NCBI GenBank assembly: GCA_028288585.1
Contig: JAQBNL010000094.1
Coordinates: 1 to 53,485 of the forward strand
DNA length: 53,485 nt
Origin: Chitinophagaceae bacterium
GTDB lineage: Bacteria; Bacteroidota; Bacteroidia; Chitinophagales; Chitinophagaceae
Reading direction: 5' to 3'
This document shows, piece by piece, positions 15,059 through 23,130 of this stretch. The notes beneath the pieces were generated by a model. It had not been told where the DNA came from. It did not search any database and saw only the letters and a list, made by a program, of their open reading frames with translations. Every line of letters begins with the position of its first letter. Positions within the stretch are counted from its first letter, which is position 1. Both the position numbers and the translations under genes were made by a program.

Positions 15059-17134
15059 ATGAAAATAATTTTACCTTTTCTTTTCTTTTTTATTGTAATG
15101 AAAGGGTATAGCCAGGACAGCGATACTGCAAAAGAAATTTCTCTTCCATCTGTAATTATAAAAGCCTTTGAACAAAACCGAAAATTAAAAGATGTACCTG
15201 CTGCTGTAAATTATATAGGAAGAGGTACGCTGGAACGATTTAGCAGTGTATCTGTTGTGTCCGCAATTAATTCAACTCCGGGAGTTAGAATGGAAGAACG
15301 ATCTCCGGGCAGTTATAGGATGAATATTCGCGGAAGTTCATTGCGTTCACCATTTGGAGTAAGGAATGTAAAAATTTATTATAACGATATTCCCTATACT
15401 GATCCGGGGGGAAATTCTTATTTTAACCAGCTTGGCTATTATAATTTTAATTCGATTGAAATAATTAAAGGGGCTAATAACAGTTTGTATGGCGCAGGCA
15501 CAGGTGGAGTGATGTTGATAGAAAGTATGAGTGAAAATGAGTAGGCAGGCGTGTTTACTGAGTATGCAACCGGCAGTTACCATCTTCAAAATATATATGG
15601 ATCGCTTACAACTGCTTCAGATAAAACAATAAATAAAATTGGTTTTCAACACCAGGCGAATGATGGATACCGGGAGCACAGTAAATTAAAACGAGATGTA
15701 TTTAGCTGGAATGGATCGTTTCATTTAGGAGAAAATAAATTATTGAAAACTACATTTTTGTATGGGAATCTTTTTTATAAAACTCCGGGTGCCTTAACAA
15801 AGGCGGAGTTTGATGCTGATCCAAAAGCTGCACGTCCGTCAATTGGCGGCTTCCCCGGCGCTGTTGCTGCCAATGCTTCTATACATCAGAAAATGTTTTT
15901 GGCAGGTATTTCTTATACACAACCTGTAGCATCACACCTGCAGAATAAAACTACTTTGTATGGAATGTTCACAGAGTTGCGCAATCCCGCCATAAGTAAT
16001 TATGGTAAAAGTTCAGAGCCGCATACAGGCGGAAGAACAGTTTTTAAGTTTAGCTATCCCATCAATAACTCGGTTTTGAATATTGATCTGGGCGCAGAAA
16101 TGCAACAGGGATTTACCACTGTTGCTATCCATAAAAATGTTGCGGGAAATGCTGATTCACTAAAAACATACGATGAAATAAATAACGTGCAGGCATTTGT
16201 ATTTGCACAGGCTTCGGTTTACGTAAAAAGCTGGACAATAGTAACAGGCGCAAGTTTTAATAAATTAAGAGTGAAATTTGAAAGATTTACGCCTGCATCC
16301 TTAGGTAAACAAACCCGGGCTTTTAATAATCAAGCAGCTCCGAGATTGGCCCTGATGAAAAAGTTTAAAAACATTAGTCTGTATACAAGTGTTGCCAAAG
16401 GTTTTTCGCCCCCAACAACCGCTGAACTTTTGCCTACAGGCGGCACAATAAATATTGGGCTGAACCCTGAAGAAGGAACAAATTATGATCTTGGAGTAAA
16501 GGCAACATTTTTTAAATACCTGTATGTAGATATCAATACATTTTCTTTTTCTCTTAATAATACAATTGTGCAAAGGCGAACTGCAGGCGGCGGAGATTTT
16601 TTTGTAAATGCGGGAAGCACAAAACAGCATGGCATAGAAACGTATCTCAGCTATTCATTGTTCAATGCTTCTGATAAATTTGAAAAAGGTTTGTTTTGGC
16701 TAAGCCATACATGGCATGATTTCCATTACAAAGATTTTAAGCAACTCACTAATGATTTTTCTGGCAACCAGCTGCCTTCTGTAGCGCCACACACAGTCTC
16801 GTCGGGGATAGACGTTGCGATGAAGAATGGTTTGCTGGCTACGCTTACATATTATTACAGTGATAAAATTGCCTTGAATGACGCAAATAGCGAATATGCA
16901 AATTCCTATCATTTAATAGGAGCAAAAGTTGGGTATGAGAAATGGGTAAGGCAGAAATTTAGATTCAAAATATTTATTGGTGCTGAAAATATATTAGATC
17001 AAGCCTATAGTTTAGGTAATGACATAAACGGTTTTGGAGGAAGATATTATAATGCTGCGTCTAAAAGAAATTTTTCTGTTGCAATAGTTTTACAGTTACT
17101 TTCGAAAAATCATTCTGAACATATAACACAGTAA
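15059..17134 (+). pseudogene. TonB-dependent receptor interrupted by an in-frame TAG
   Basis: Codons 1-161 encode a signal peptide (MKIILPFLFFFIVMKGYS) and a TonB plug domain (AINSTPGVRMEERSPGSYRM, RGSSLRSPFGVRN, IEIIKGANNSLYGAGTGG). Codon 162 is TAG (15542-15544). The same frame continues without another stop from 15545 to 17134 and encodes the beta-barrel (about 529 residues) ending in a C-terminal strand (FSVAIVLQLL). A GTG at 15551 could restart translation but would give a barrel with neither signal peptide nor plug. The total of about 690 codons equals a complete receptor, so one nonsense change is the only defect seen. Without readthrough it is a pseudogene. It follows the ECF-like gene and precedes an M28 peptidase gene. 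Confidence 0.85.
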
Positions 17135-17166
17135 ATTCCTATCTTCTCAAAAAAAAATTTTTAAAA

Positions 17167-18750
17167 ATGAAACTTATAAAAAGACTTCCGGTTTTATTAT
17201 TATTGGGGCTTCCTGCATTTGCGTTTGCACAAACAGAAAAGATCGATCAAAACATGATGCAACAGATCAGGAAAGAAGGGTTGGAAAATTCTAAAGTAAT
17301 GGACATTGCTTTTCATCTTACAGAAGCAAGCGGGCCAAGGCTTACAGGCTCACCCGGTTTTATGCGTGCTGCCAATTATGCAAAAAATCAGTTGTCACAA
17401 TGGGGATTAAAGAATACAATGCTTGATCCATGGGGTGATTTTGGTAAAAGCTGGGAATTGCAAAAATCTTATGTAGCAATGACTGCCCCATGGTATAAAT
17501 CTTTTGAAGCTTATCCTAAAGTATGGACGGGTGGAACAAATGGATTACGCAATGCGGATGTTATGCTTATCTCTGCAAAAGATTCTGCAGGATTAGATGC
17601 ATACCGCGGAAAGCTTAAAGGGAAAATTTTGATCATGGATAGAAGTGACAGATATAATTTATCGTTTAAACCGGATGCTGCACGTTATACAGATGCAGAG
17701 TTAGACTCAATGTCAAATTTAAAACTTCAGCCTGTAGATACAGCTGCACAACGCAGGAGAAGAGAGCAGTTTCAAAGACAGGGTGGTGGTGGCTTACGAA
17801 CTATGATGGCTACATTAAATGCATTGGCAGTTTCAGAAGGAGCGGTTGCCATGGTAAGCACAAATCCAAGAAACCATGATGGAACTATTTTCGTTCAGCA
17901 GGCAGGACCGTATAAAATTACAGACCCTGCTAATTTTTTGGATATAGCATTGGGATATGAAGATTATATGACAATGATTCGCTTGCTGAGAAATAATATT
18001 CCCGTAAAACTCGATATAGATGTACAAACAAAATTTTATTCTGATGATACCAAAGCCTATAATGTTATTGGTGAAATACCCGGCACAGATAAGAATTTAA
18101 AAGATGAAGTTGTAATGCTTGGCGGGCATCTTGATTCATGGGTTGGAGCAACCGGCGCTACTGATAATGCTGCAGGTTGTGCAATAATGATGGAAGCAGT
18201 AAGAATATTAAAAACGCTGAACATACAGCCCAGGCGTACCATTCGTATTGCTTTATGGAGCGGAGAGGAGCAGGGAATTTTTGGCTCCAAAGGTTATGTA
18301 AGTAAAACTTTTGCAAATGTGACCGACATGAAATTATTGCCTGCTCACGAAAAGTTCTCTTCTTATTTTAATGTTGATAATGGCACAGGAAAGATTCGTG
18401 GAATTTATTTGCAGGGTAATGAAGCCGCAGGAAATATTTTCAGGCAATGGTTTGCACCTTTCAATGACCTGGGCGCAAAAACAATTACTATAAGTAATAC
18501 AGGTGGTACTGATCACTTAAGTTTTGATGCAGTTGGTTTACCCGGCTTCCAATTCATCCAGGATCCGCTGGAATATGATACAAGAAATCATCACAGCAAC
18601 ATGGATGCTTATGATCATTTGCAGGAAGATGATCTTAAACAGGCAGCAACGATCGTTGCCGCATTTGTTTATAATGCAGCTATGAGAGATCAAAAAATTC
18701 CAAGAAAAGAATTGCCACAACCACGGCCTGCAGGGCAAAGAGGGTTTTAA
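17167..18750 (+). CDS. M28 family zinc metallopeptidase, secreted
   Basis: This 527-residue protein has signal peptide MKLIKRLPVLLLLGLPAFAFAQ. A protease-associated-like domain lies at about 110-250. A C-terminal M28 aminopeptidase domain carries the two-zinc ligand series: GGHLDSW, GATDNAAGC, SGEEQG, and a later GGTDHLSF plus the final NHHSNMDAYDHL. The Glu of SGEEQG would act as the catalytic base. It is a periplasmic or outer-membrane-associated aminopeptidase or carboxypeptidase typical of Bacteroidota peptide scavenging. A Gln/Arg-rich insertion with a Gly-rich patch (residues 195-212) sits between the two domains. A terminator follows directly at 18755. Confidence 0.92.
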   Translation: MKLIKRLPVLLLLGLPAFAFAQTEKIDQNMMQQIRKEGLENSKVMDIAFHLTEASGPRLTGSPGFMRAANYAKNQLSQWGLKNTMLDPWGDFGKSWELQKSYVAMTAPWYKSFEAYPKVWTGGTNGLRNADVMLISAKDSAGLDAYRGKLKGKILIMDRSDRYNLSFKPDAARYTDAELDSMSNLKLQPVDTAAQRRRREQFQRQGGGGLRTMMATLNALAVSEGAVAMVSTNPRNHDGTIFVQQAGPYKITDPANFLDIALGYEDYMTMIRLLRNNIPVKLDIDVQTKFYSDDTKAYNVIGEIPGTDKNLKDEVVMLGGHLDSWVGATGATDNAAGCAIMMEAVRILKTLNIQPRRTIRIALWSGEEQGIFGSKGYVSKTFANVTDMKLLPAHEKFSSYFNVDNGTGKIRGIYLQGNEAAGNIFRQWFAPFNDLGAKTITISNTGGTDHLSFDAVGLPGFQFIQDPLEYDTRNHHSNMDAYDHLQEDDLKQAATIVAAFVYNAAMRDQKIPRKELPQPRPAGQRGF

Positions 18751-18754
18751 TAAT

Positions 18755-18774
18755 AGCTCCCCAGGAGCTTTTTG
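18755..18774 (+). terminator. rho-independent terminator after the M28 peptidase
   Basis: The stem AGCTCC/GGAGCT with loop CCA (18755-18769) is followed by a run of five T, five bases after the M28 stop codon. Confidence 0.8.
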
Positions 18775-18804
18775 TATGTTTTTAAAATAGTTTTAAAATA
18801 ATGT

Positions 18805-20232
18805 ATGCAGTACGAAGAATTCCGCAAGGCAGGACATAGCCTCATTGATTACATTACTGATTACCTGCAACAGGCGCAAAATAAACCTCTGTTCAAAGAT
18901 GTAGAACCTTCTTTTTTAAATGATCTGTTTAATGAATCAATTCCCAACAACCCGCAATCGCTTGAGTCAATTCAAAAGATATTAGAAGAAAAATTATTGC
19001 CTTATTGTACCCATGTAAACCATCCCGGTTATATGGGACTGATCACGCCATCACCAAATCCTGCGGGCATATTAGGGGATCTTTTGGCAGCAGCATTAAA
19101 TCAAAATCTTGGTGCATATTCCATAGGTCCTTCAGCAACTGCCATGGAGCTTCGTGTAATACGCTGGCTGAATGATCTTATCGGGTATGATGAAAAAGCA
19201 GGCGGCAACCTTACCAGTGGTGGCATGATGGCTAATTTTATCGGGCTAAAACTGGCAAGGGATTTTACCACGGGAGATGTTGCACAACACGAAGGATTGC
19301 ATGGTAAGTGGGCCGTTTATGTATCAGAAGAACGCCATGTATCTATTGATAAATCAGTGGATGCAATTGGCCTTGGCCGCAATAATCTCCGTTCGTTGCC
19401 AACGGATGATAGATTTCAATTAAAAATAGATGCATTGGAAGAAGCAATTGCAAAAGATAAGGCCGAAGGCATAAAAACTTTGTGCATTATTGGTTTGGCA
19501 GGTACTACAAACCTTGGCGCTGTTGATGATCTTGAGGCATTACACCGCATTGCAGTTCGTGAGCAGTGCTGGTTTCATGTAGATGCTGCGTATGGTGGTG
19601 GTATGCTGTTATCGCATCAAAATAAAAATTTATTAAAAGGATTACATCTTGCAGATTCAGTAACTATTGATCCGCATAAATGGTTTTATGCTCCGTTGGA
19701 CTGCGGCGCCATACTGGTAAAAGATCATGACCGGTTACCAAGATCGTTTGGCATTCAGCATGCCTACCTTACCGATCAGAGTGAAAGAAAAAATGAACGC
19801 TATCAGTTTTATGTAAATGGCTTTGAGCAGTCAAAACGTTTTCGCAGTCTGAAAGTGTGGATGAGCTTTCAACATTATGGTAGGGACAAGATTGGAGAAT
19901 GGGTTGACAACAATGTTGAGCAGGCAAAGTATTTACATAATCTTGCTGCAGGCAGTAAAGACTTTGAAAGTGCCACCGAGCCAAAGATGTCTGCGATATG
20001 TATTCGTTATACCGGAGAGGGATTAACGAATGAAGAACTAACAAAGCTTCATATTGCAGTAGCTGATAGAATTGAAAAAGAAGGAAAGTTTTGGTTTGCC
20101 ACTACAATACTTAAAGGCAAAACATGGTTCCGTATTAACCCTGTAAATATTTATACCACTATTGAAACAATGAAAGCATTGTTTGACACGCTGCAAGCGT
20201 ATTGTAAAGAAGCTGCGGGAGAAAAAGCATGA
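18805..20232 (+). CDS. PLP-dependent aromatic-L-amino-acid decarboxylase family protein
   Basis: This 475-residue group II decarboxylase has YCTHVNHPGYMGLITPSPNP and GNLTSGGMMANFIGLKLAR near residues 70-160, and FHVDAAYGGGMLLS with the PLP-interacting Asp. The Schiff-base lysine is Lys292 in TIDPHKWFYAP. The length and motifs match the DOPA/tryptophan/tyrosine decarboxylase family. The cytoplasmic enzyme would release CO2 from an aromatic amino acid to give an amine such as tyramine, tryptamine or phenethylamine. The mobile catalytic-loop region (HAYLTDQSERKNERYQFYVN) is shorter and less canonical than in eukaryotic AADC, so the exact substrate is uncertain. The gene appears monocistronic between a terminator and a convergent secreted protein gene. 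Confidence 0.9.
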   Translation: MQYEEFRKAGHSLIDYITDYLQQAQNKPLFKDVEPSFLNDLFNESIPNNPQSLESIQKILEEKLLPYCTHVNHPGYMGLITPSPNPAGILGDLLAAALNQNLGAYSIGPSATAMELRVIRWLNDLIGYDEKAGGNLTSGGMMANFIGLKLARDFTTGDVAQHEGLHGKWAVYVSEERHVSIDKSVDAIGLGRNNLRSLPTDDRFQLKIDALEEAIAKDKAEGIKTLCIIGLAGTTNLGAVDDLEALHRIAVREQCWFHVDAAYGGGMLLSHQNKNLLKGLHLADSVTIDPHKWFYAPLDCGAILVKDHDRLPRSFGIQHAYLTDQSERKNERYQFYVNGFEQSKRFRSLKVWMSFQHYGRDKIGEWVDNNVEQAKYLHNLAAGSKDFESATEPKMSAICIRYTGEGLTNEELTKLHIAVADRIEKEGKFWFATTILKGKTWFRINPVNIYTTIETMKALFDTLQAYCKEAAGEKA

Positions 20233-20253
20233 GAATAATTGCATAAAAATTAA

Positions 20254-20661
20254 TCACTCCCTGATCTTTTGTCCGGGAATAGAAAACCAGTCAAGTAATT
20301 CATATTTTAAATAACCGCCTTTTATATAAGGATCGTTTTTAAGTTCATTTTTTATAAATTCTTTATCAGTCGAATTAAAAACTATTATCCCCGTCAAATC
20401 TTCATTCCTCATCACAGGTCCAAAAATTGAGATCTTCCCTTCCTTCTCCATAGTAAATAAATGAATAAGATGATCCAGCTGCATTTGCTGCGCAGGTTGG
20501 CCCTTTTTGGGAATAGATTTACCCGGCTTTAAAAAAACAAGAGTATAAAGTTTTCCCTTCGCAACCTTTGCCATAACAGAATCTGCAGTAAGTATGTTTT
20601 GCGAATAAGCTGATGCAATTCCACAAAGCAAAATAGCTGTAACGATAAATTTCTTTTTCAT
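20254..20661 (-). CDS. secreted YCII-like domain protein
   Basis: The product has 135 residues with signal peptide MKKKFIVTAILLCGIASAYS. The mature part reads LYTLVFLKPGKSIPKKGQPA, followed by QQMQLDHLIHLFTMEKEGKI and FGPVMRNEDLTGIIVFNSTD. This follows the ferredoxin-like alpha/beta pattern of YCII-related domains, including the His near residue 67 at the usual active-site position and a GP(V/M) turn. Secreted YCII-like proteins are common in Bacteroidota but have no known reaction. The gene converges on the decarboxylase gene with a 21-base gap. Confidence 0.7.
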   Translation of the reverse strand: MKKKFIVTAILLCGIASAYSQNILTADSVMAKVAKGKLYTLVFLKPGKSIPKKGQPAQQMQLDHLIHLFTMEKEGKISIFGPVMRNEDLTGIIVFNSTDKEFIKNELKNDPYIKGGYLKYELLDWFSIPGQKIRE

Positions 20662-20804
20662 GAGGTTTAAATTAAGGCTATAAAACTATGTTTATACGCT
20701 ATATAAAATTAGTTAAAACTGGTTGCCGGAAAGAAGCGGCTATAAACATTTTGTAATTTGTGCGCATTATCGGTTAATTATAATTTTAAACAAAGCAAAT
20801 AAAT

Positions 20805-21158
20805 ATGAAAAATATTATCATCATTACCCTCTTCTTATTTACTTCTTTTCAGTCATTTGCTCAAACTGATACATCTAAAGTTGAGCAATATGCCGAAATA
20901 GTTGCAACACCAAGATTGCTTAGTAATAAAGTAACCATTGATATAGACTATGGCGAAGAAAGAAGTATCTGGAGAGATAACAGGTTAAAAGAAGATAATG
21001 GAAAATTAAAAAAATTTAATACCACTATTGATGCGCTAAACTATATGGGAAGGGATGGATGGAAACTGGTTAACGCTTTCCCTGTTTCAATAGGAAATTC
21101 CCAGGTATATCATTACGTATTTAAAAAGTCTTTTTCAAAATCTGAAATAAGCCAGTAA
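20805..21158 (+). CDS. small secreted protein, DUF4177-like
   Basis: This 117-residue product has signal peptide MKNIIIITLFLFTSFQSFAQ. In the mature domain YAEIVATPRLLSNKVTIDID is followed by a strand-turn-helix segment, and NTTIDALNYMGRDGWKLVNA is typical of the DUF4177 fold (short beta sheet with an LNxLGxxGWElV-like motif). It is probably periplasmic or surface exposed, with unknown function. The gene stands alone with about 140 bases of AT-rich upstream DNA. Confidence 0.75.
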   Translation: MKNIIIITLFLFTSFQSFAQTDTSKVEQYAEIVATPRLLSNKVTIDIDYGEERSIWRDNRLKEDNGKLKKFNTTIDALNYMGRDGWKLVNAFPVSIGNSQVYHYVFKKSFSKSEISQ

Positions 21159-21243
21159 ATAATTTTGGCAAAGCTTTCCTGTTACGGTTTTTATCAAATC
21201 GATTTATGGGTATAGCTGCAAAAAAATAGCGGGAATAGAATTC

Positions 21244-21501
21244 TTAATCTTCCTTTATAAAACTGCCATCCTCATTAAATTCGGCTTCTATTTCTTCGCT
21301 GCCACTTTTAAACTGTGCCTCGTAAATTGTTTTGCCATCTTTTTTTTCTGTTATCCATTTAGTATTAGCGGCAGCAGGATATTTTGCTTTAAAAGAAGTT
21401 ACAACGGCCCCCGGCACTTTATCCTCACTTATTTTATTATCAGAGCAGGAAGTTGCCATCATAATTGTAAAAATGAAACCGAATAAGATTGACTTTTTCA
21501 T
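21244..21501 (-). CDS. PepSY-like secreted lipoprotein
   Basis: I start at ATG 21501 (MKKSILFGFIFTIMMATSCS), which gives a lipoprotein signal peptide with Cys in the ATSC lipobox. The upstream ATG 21528 would only add MLFITKNKF before it. The mature 67 residues (VPGAVVTSFKAKYPAAANTK, WITEKKDGKTIYEAQF, EIEAEFNEDGSFI) are the PepSY-like (putative beta-lactamase-inhibitor-like, DUF2874) domain, widespread in Bacteroidota periplasm. The product is 85 residues, a normal length for the family. The role is unknown, possibly inhibition of or binding to periplasmic enzymes. Confidence 0.85.
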   Translation of the reverse strand: MKKSILFGFIFTIMMATSCSDNKISEDKVPGAVVTSFKAKYPAAANTKWITEKKDGKTIYEAQFKSGSEEIEAEFNEDGSFIKED

Positions 21502-21559
21502 AAATTTATTTTTAGTGATGAATAACAAGCTCGCTATTTCTATGCCAAATATATAATCA

Positions 21560-22888
21560 TCACTTTGCCACCTCTATCTTTACTTTTTTATTTTTAATCT
21601 TTTCATTTTTTATTAATTGAAGTGTATTGCTCACCTTTAATTTTCTTACAGCAACAAAAGAAAAAAAGTCTTTCACATCAATTAACCCGATGTCATCCTT
21701 TTTTAGCTTTCCTTTGTTTGATAAAAATCCTACTATATCAATTTTATTTACTTTATCTTTTTTGCCTGCGGCTATAAAAAGTGTTGACCATTTTGGTTTT
21801 TCAGGTAATGAAACATTCTCCGGCAATTGCAGCTGCTCCACTTCTTCTTTAATATAAGCAGGTAATTTTTCTTCGGCAGATAAAATAAGTATGGCAGTTC
21901 CGCCGGCATCCATTCTTGCCGTTCTGCCATTCCGGTGTATAAAAACTTCTTCAGTTGCAGGCAAATGATAATGTACAATGTATTTTATGTTTGGAATATC
22001 AAGGCCCCGGGAAGCAAGATCAGTGGTGACCAAAACATTTACAGTTCCGTTTCTAAATTTGCATAAAGCGCTGTCCCGCTGTTGCTGTTCCATTGCCCCA
22101 TGATAAAATTCATTTACTATTCCTTTTTTGGCCAGTAAATCACTGGTACGCTCAACAGCTTCGCGGTGATTGCAAAAAACAACGATAGATTTATTACCAA
22201 TTGAACAGATGAGTTTAAACAATGTATCAGATTTATCTTTCTCCGGCGATAGAACAGTTTTTATAACGAGCTTGTTTTCTTTTTCATCACCAGGTGATAA
22301 AAAATTAAGCCTGGCCGGTGATATCAATCCCACAAAATTTGGAACTTCCACTGCTTCGGTGGCAGAAGTCAAAATTCTTTTCTTTAAAGATTTCAGCGAT
22401 TCAATAATAAAAACGATTTCTTCCCAAAACCCTGATTCAAGCGATTTATCAAATTCGTCAAGCACCAAAGTGTGGATAGAATCTGTGGTAATATTCCCCC
22501 GTCTTATATGGTCAGCCAGCCTGCCTGGTGTTCCCACCAATATAGCGGGTGGTTGAATTAAATTATTCTCTTCGGTTTCTCTTAAATGGCCGCCATAGCA
22601 GCAGGTTATTTTAAAATCAGTACCCAATGATTTAAATACCTGTTCTATCTGTAATGCCAGCTCTCTTGAAGGAACAATTATTATTGCCTGTGTTTTTTTA
22701 TTACTGCTATCAAGCTTTTGCAAAACAGGAATTAAAAAAGCAAGCGTTTTTCCGGAACCTGTGGAAGACAGGAGAATAACGTTATCATTTTCCTCAATTG
22801 CTTTTATGGCTGCCTCCTGCATTTCATTCAGCGAATCAATTTTTAACCTGGAAAGCAACTTTTCTGTAGAAGAATTTTTTGTATGCAT
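21560..22888 (-). CDS. DEAD-box-like RNA helicase with DEFD motif and DbpA-type tail
   Basis: The true start is taken as ATG 22888; the longer frame to 22996 lacks family similarity and crosses the promoter. The 442-residue protein has Walker A SSTGSGKT, motif Ib TPGRL, motif II DEFD instead of DEAD, motif III SATE and motif VI HRNGRTAR. The C-terminal 75 residues form a DbpA-like RNA-binding domain (LFIAAGKKDKVNKIDIVGFL). It should be an ATP-dependent RNA helicase acting on ribosomal or structured RNA, distinct from the paralogue at 2135-3847. The DEFD variant is unusual but keeps the Mg-binding Asp and catalytic Glu. Confidence 0.9.
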   Translation of the reverse strand: MHTKNSSTEKLLSRLKIDSLNEMQEAAIKAIEENDNVILLSSTGSGKTLAFLIPVLQKLDSSNKKTQAIIIVPSRELALQIEQVFKSLGTDFKITCCYGGHLRETEENNLIQPPAILVGTPGRLADHIRRGNITTDSIHTLVLDEFDKSLESGFWEEIVFIIESLKSLKKRILTSATEAVEVPNFVGLISPARLNFLSPGDEKENKLVIKTVLSPEKDKSDTLFKLICSIGNKSIVVFCNHREAVERTSDLLAKKGIVNEFYHGAMEQQQRDSALCKFRNGTVNVLVTTDLASRGLDIPNIKYIVHYHLPATEEVFIHRNGRTARMDAGGTAILILSAEEKLPAYIKEEVEQLQLPENVSLPEKPKWSTLFIAAGKKDKVNKIDIVGFLSNKGKLKKDDIGLIDVKDFFSFVAVRKLKVSNTLQLIKNEKIKNKKVKIEVAK

Positions 22889-22893
22889 TGGTG

Positions 22894-22901
22894 CAAAAGT
22901 A
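22894..22901 (-). promoter_or_regulatory. -7 box TACTTTTG at the second helicase gene
   Basis: The minus strand reads TACTTTTG, matching TAnnTTTG, with only five bases between it and the ATG at 22888. A transcript from this promoter would be leaderless or nearly so. This also argues against the longer upstream start. Confidence 0.5.
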
Positions 22902-23130
22902 TGAAACTTGCCGCCGGCGTTCGGGTTACTCCATTTTGGGTAGTGTATCAGTTTCGATTTAGCAAGCCGTGGCAAAGCATTTTCAAACTTATACACTACT
23001 CAATTTTGTATTGAAACGACTGGTGAGTTAACTAAAAATTACCACTTACTAAAAAAATATTACCGTTCACAGCAAAACTAAATGTTAAGGGTTCGCTTAG
23101 CAATAGATTGCATCACCAAATAAGTTTATT

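Noticed and set aside
15551-17134. The receptor barrel as an independent gene starting at GTG 15551
   Set aside because: It would lack a signal peptide and plug and is in the same frame as the upstream part, so it is better seen as the rest of an interrupted receptor.
22889-22996. N-terminal extension of the second helicase to ATG 22996
   Set aside because: The extra 36 residues have no helicase similarity and the TACTTTTG promoter box lies inside the extension.
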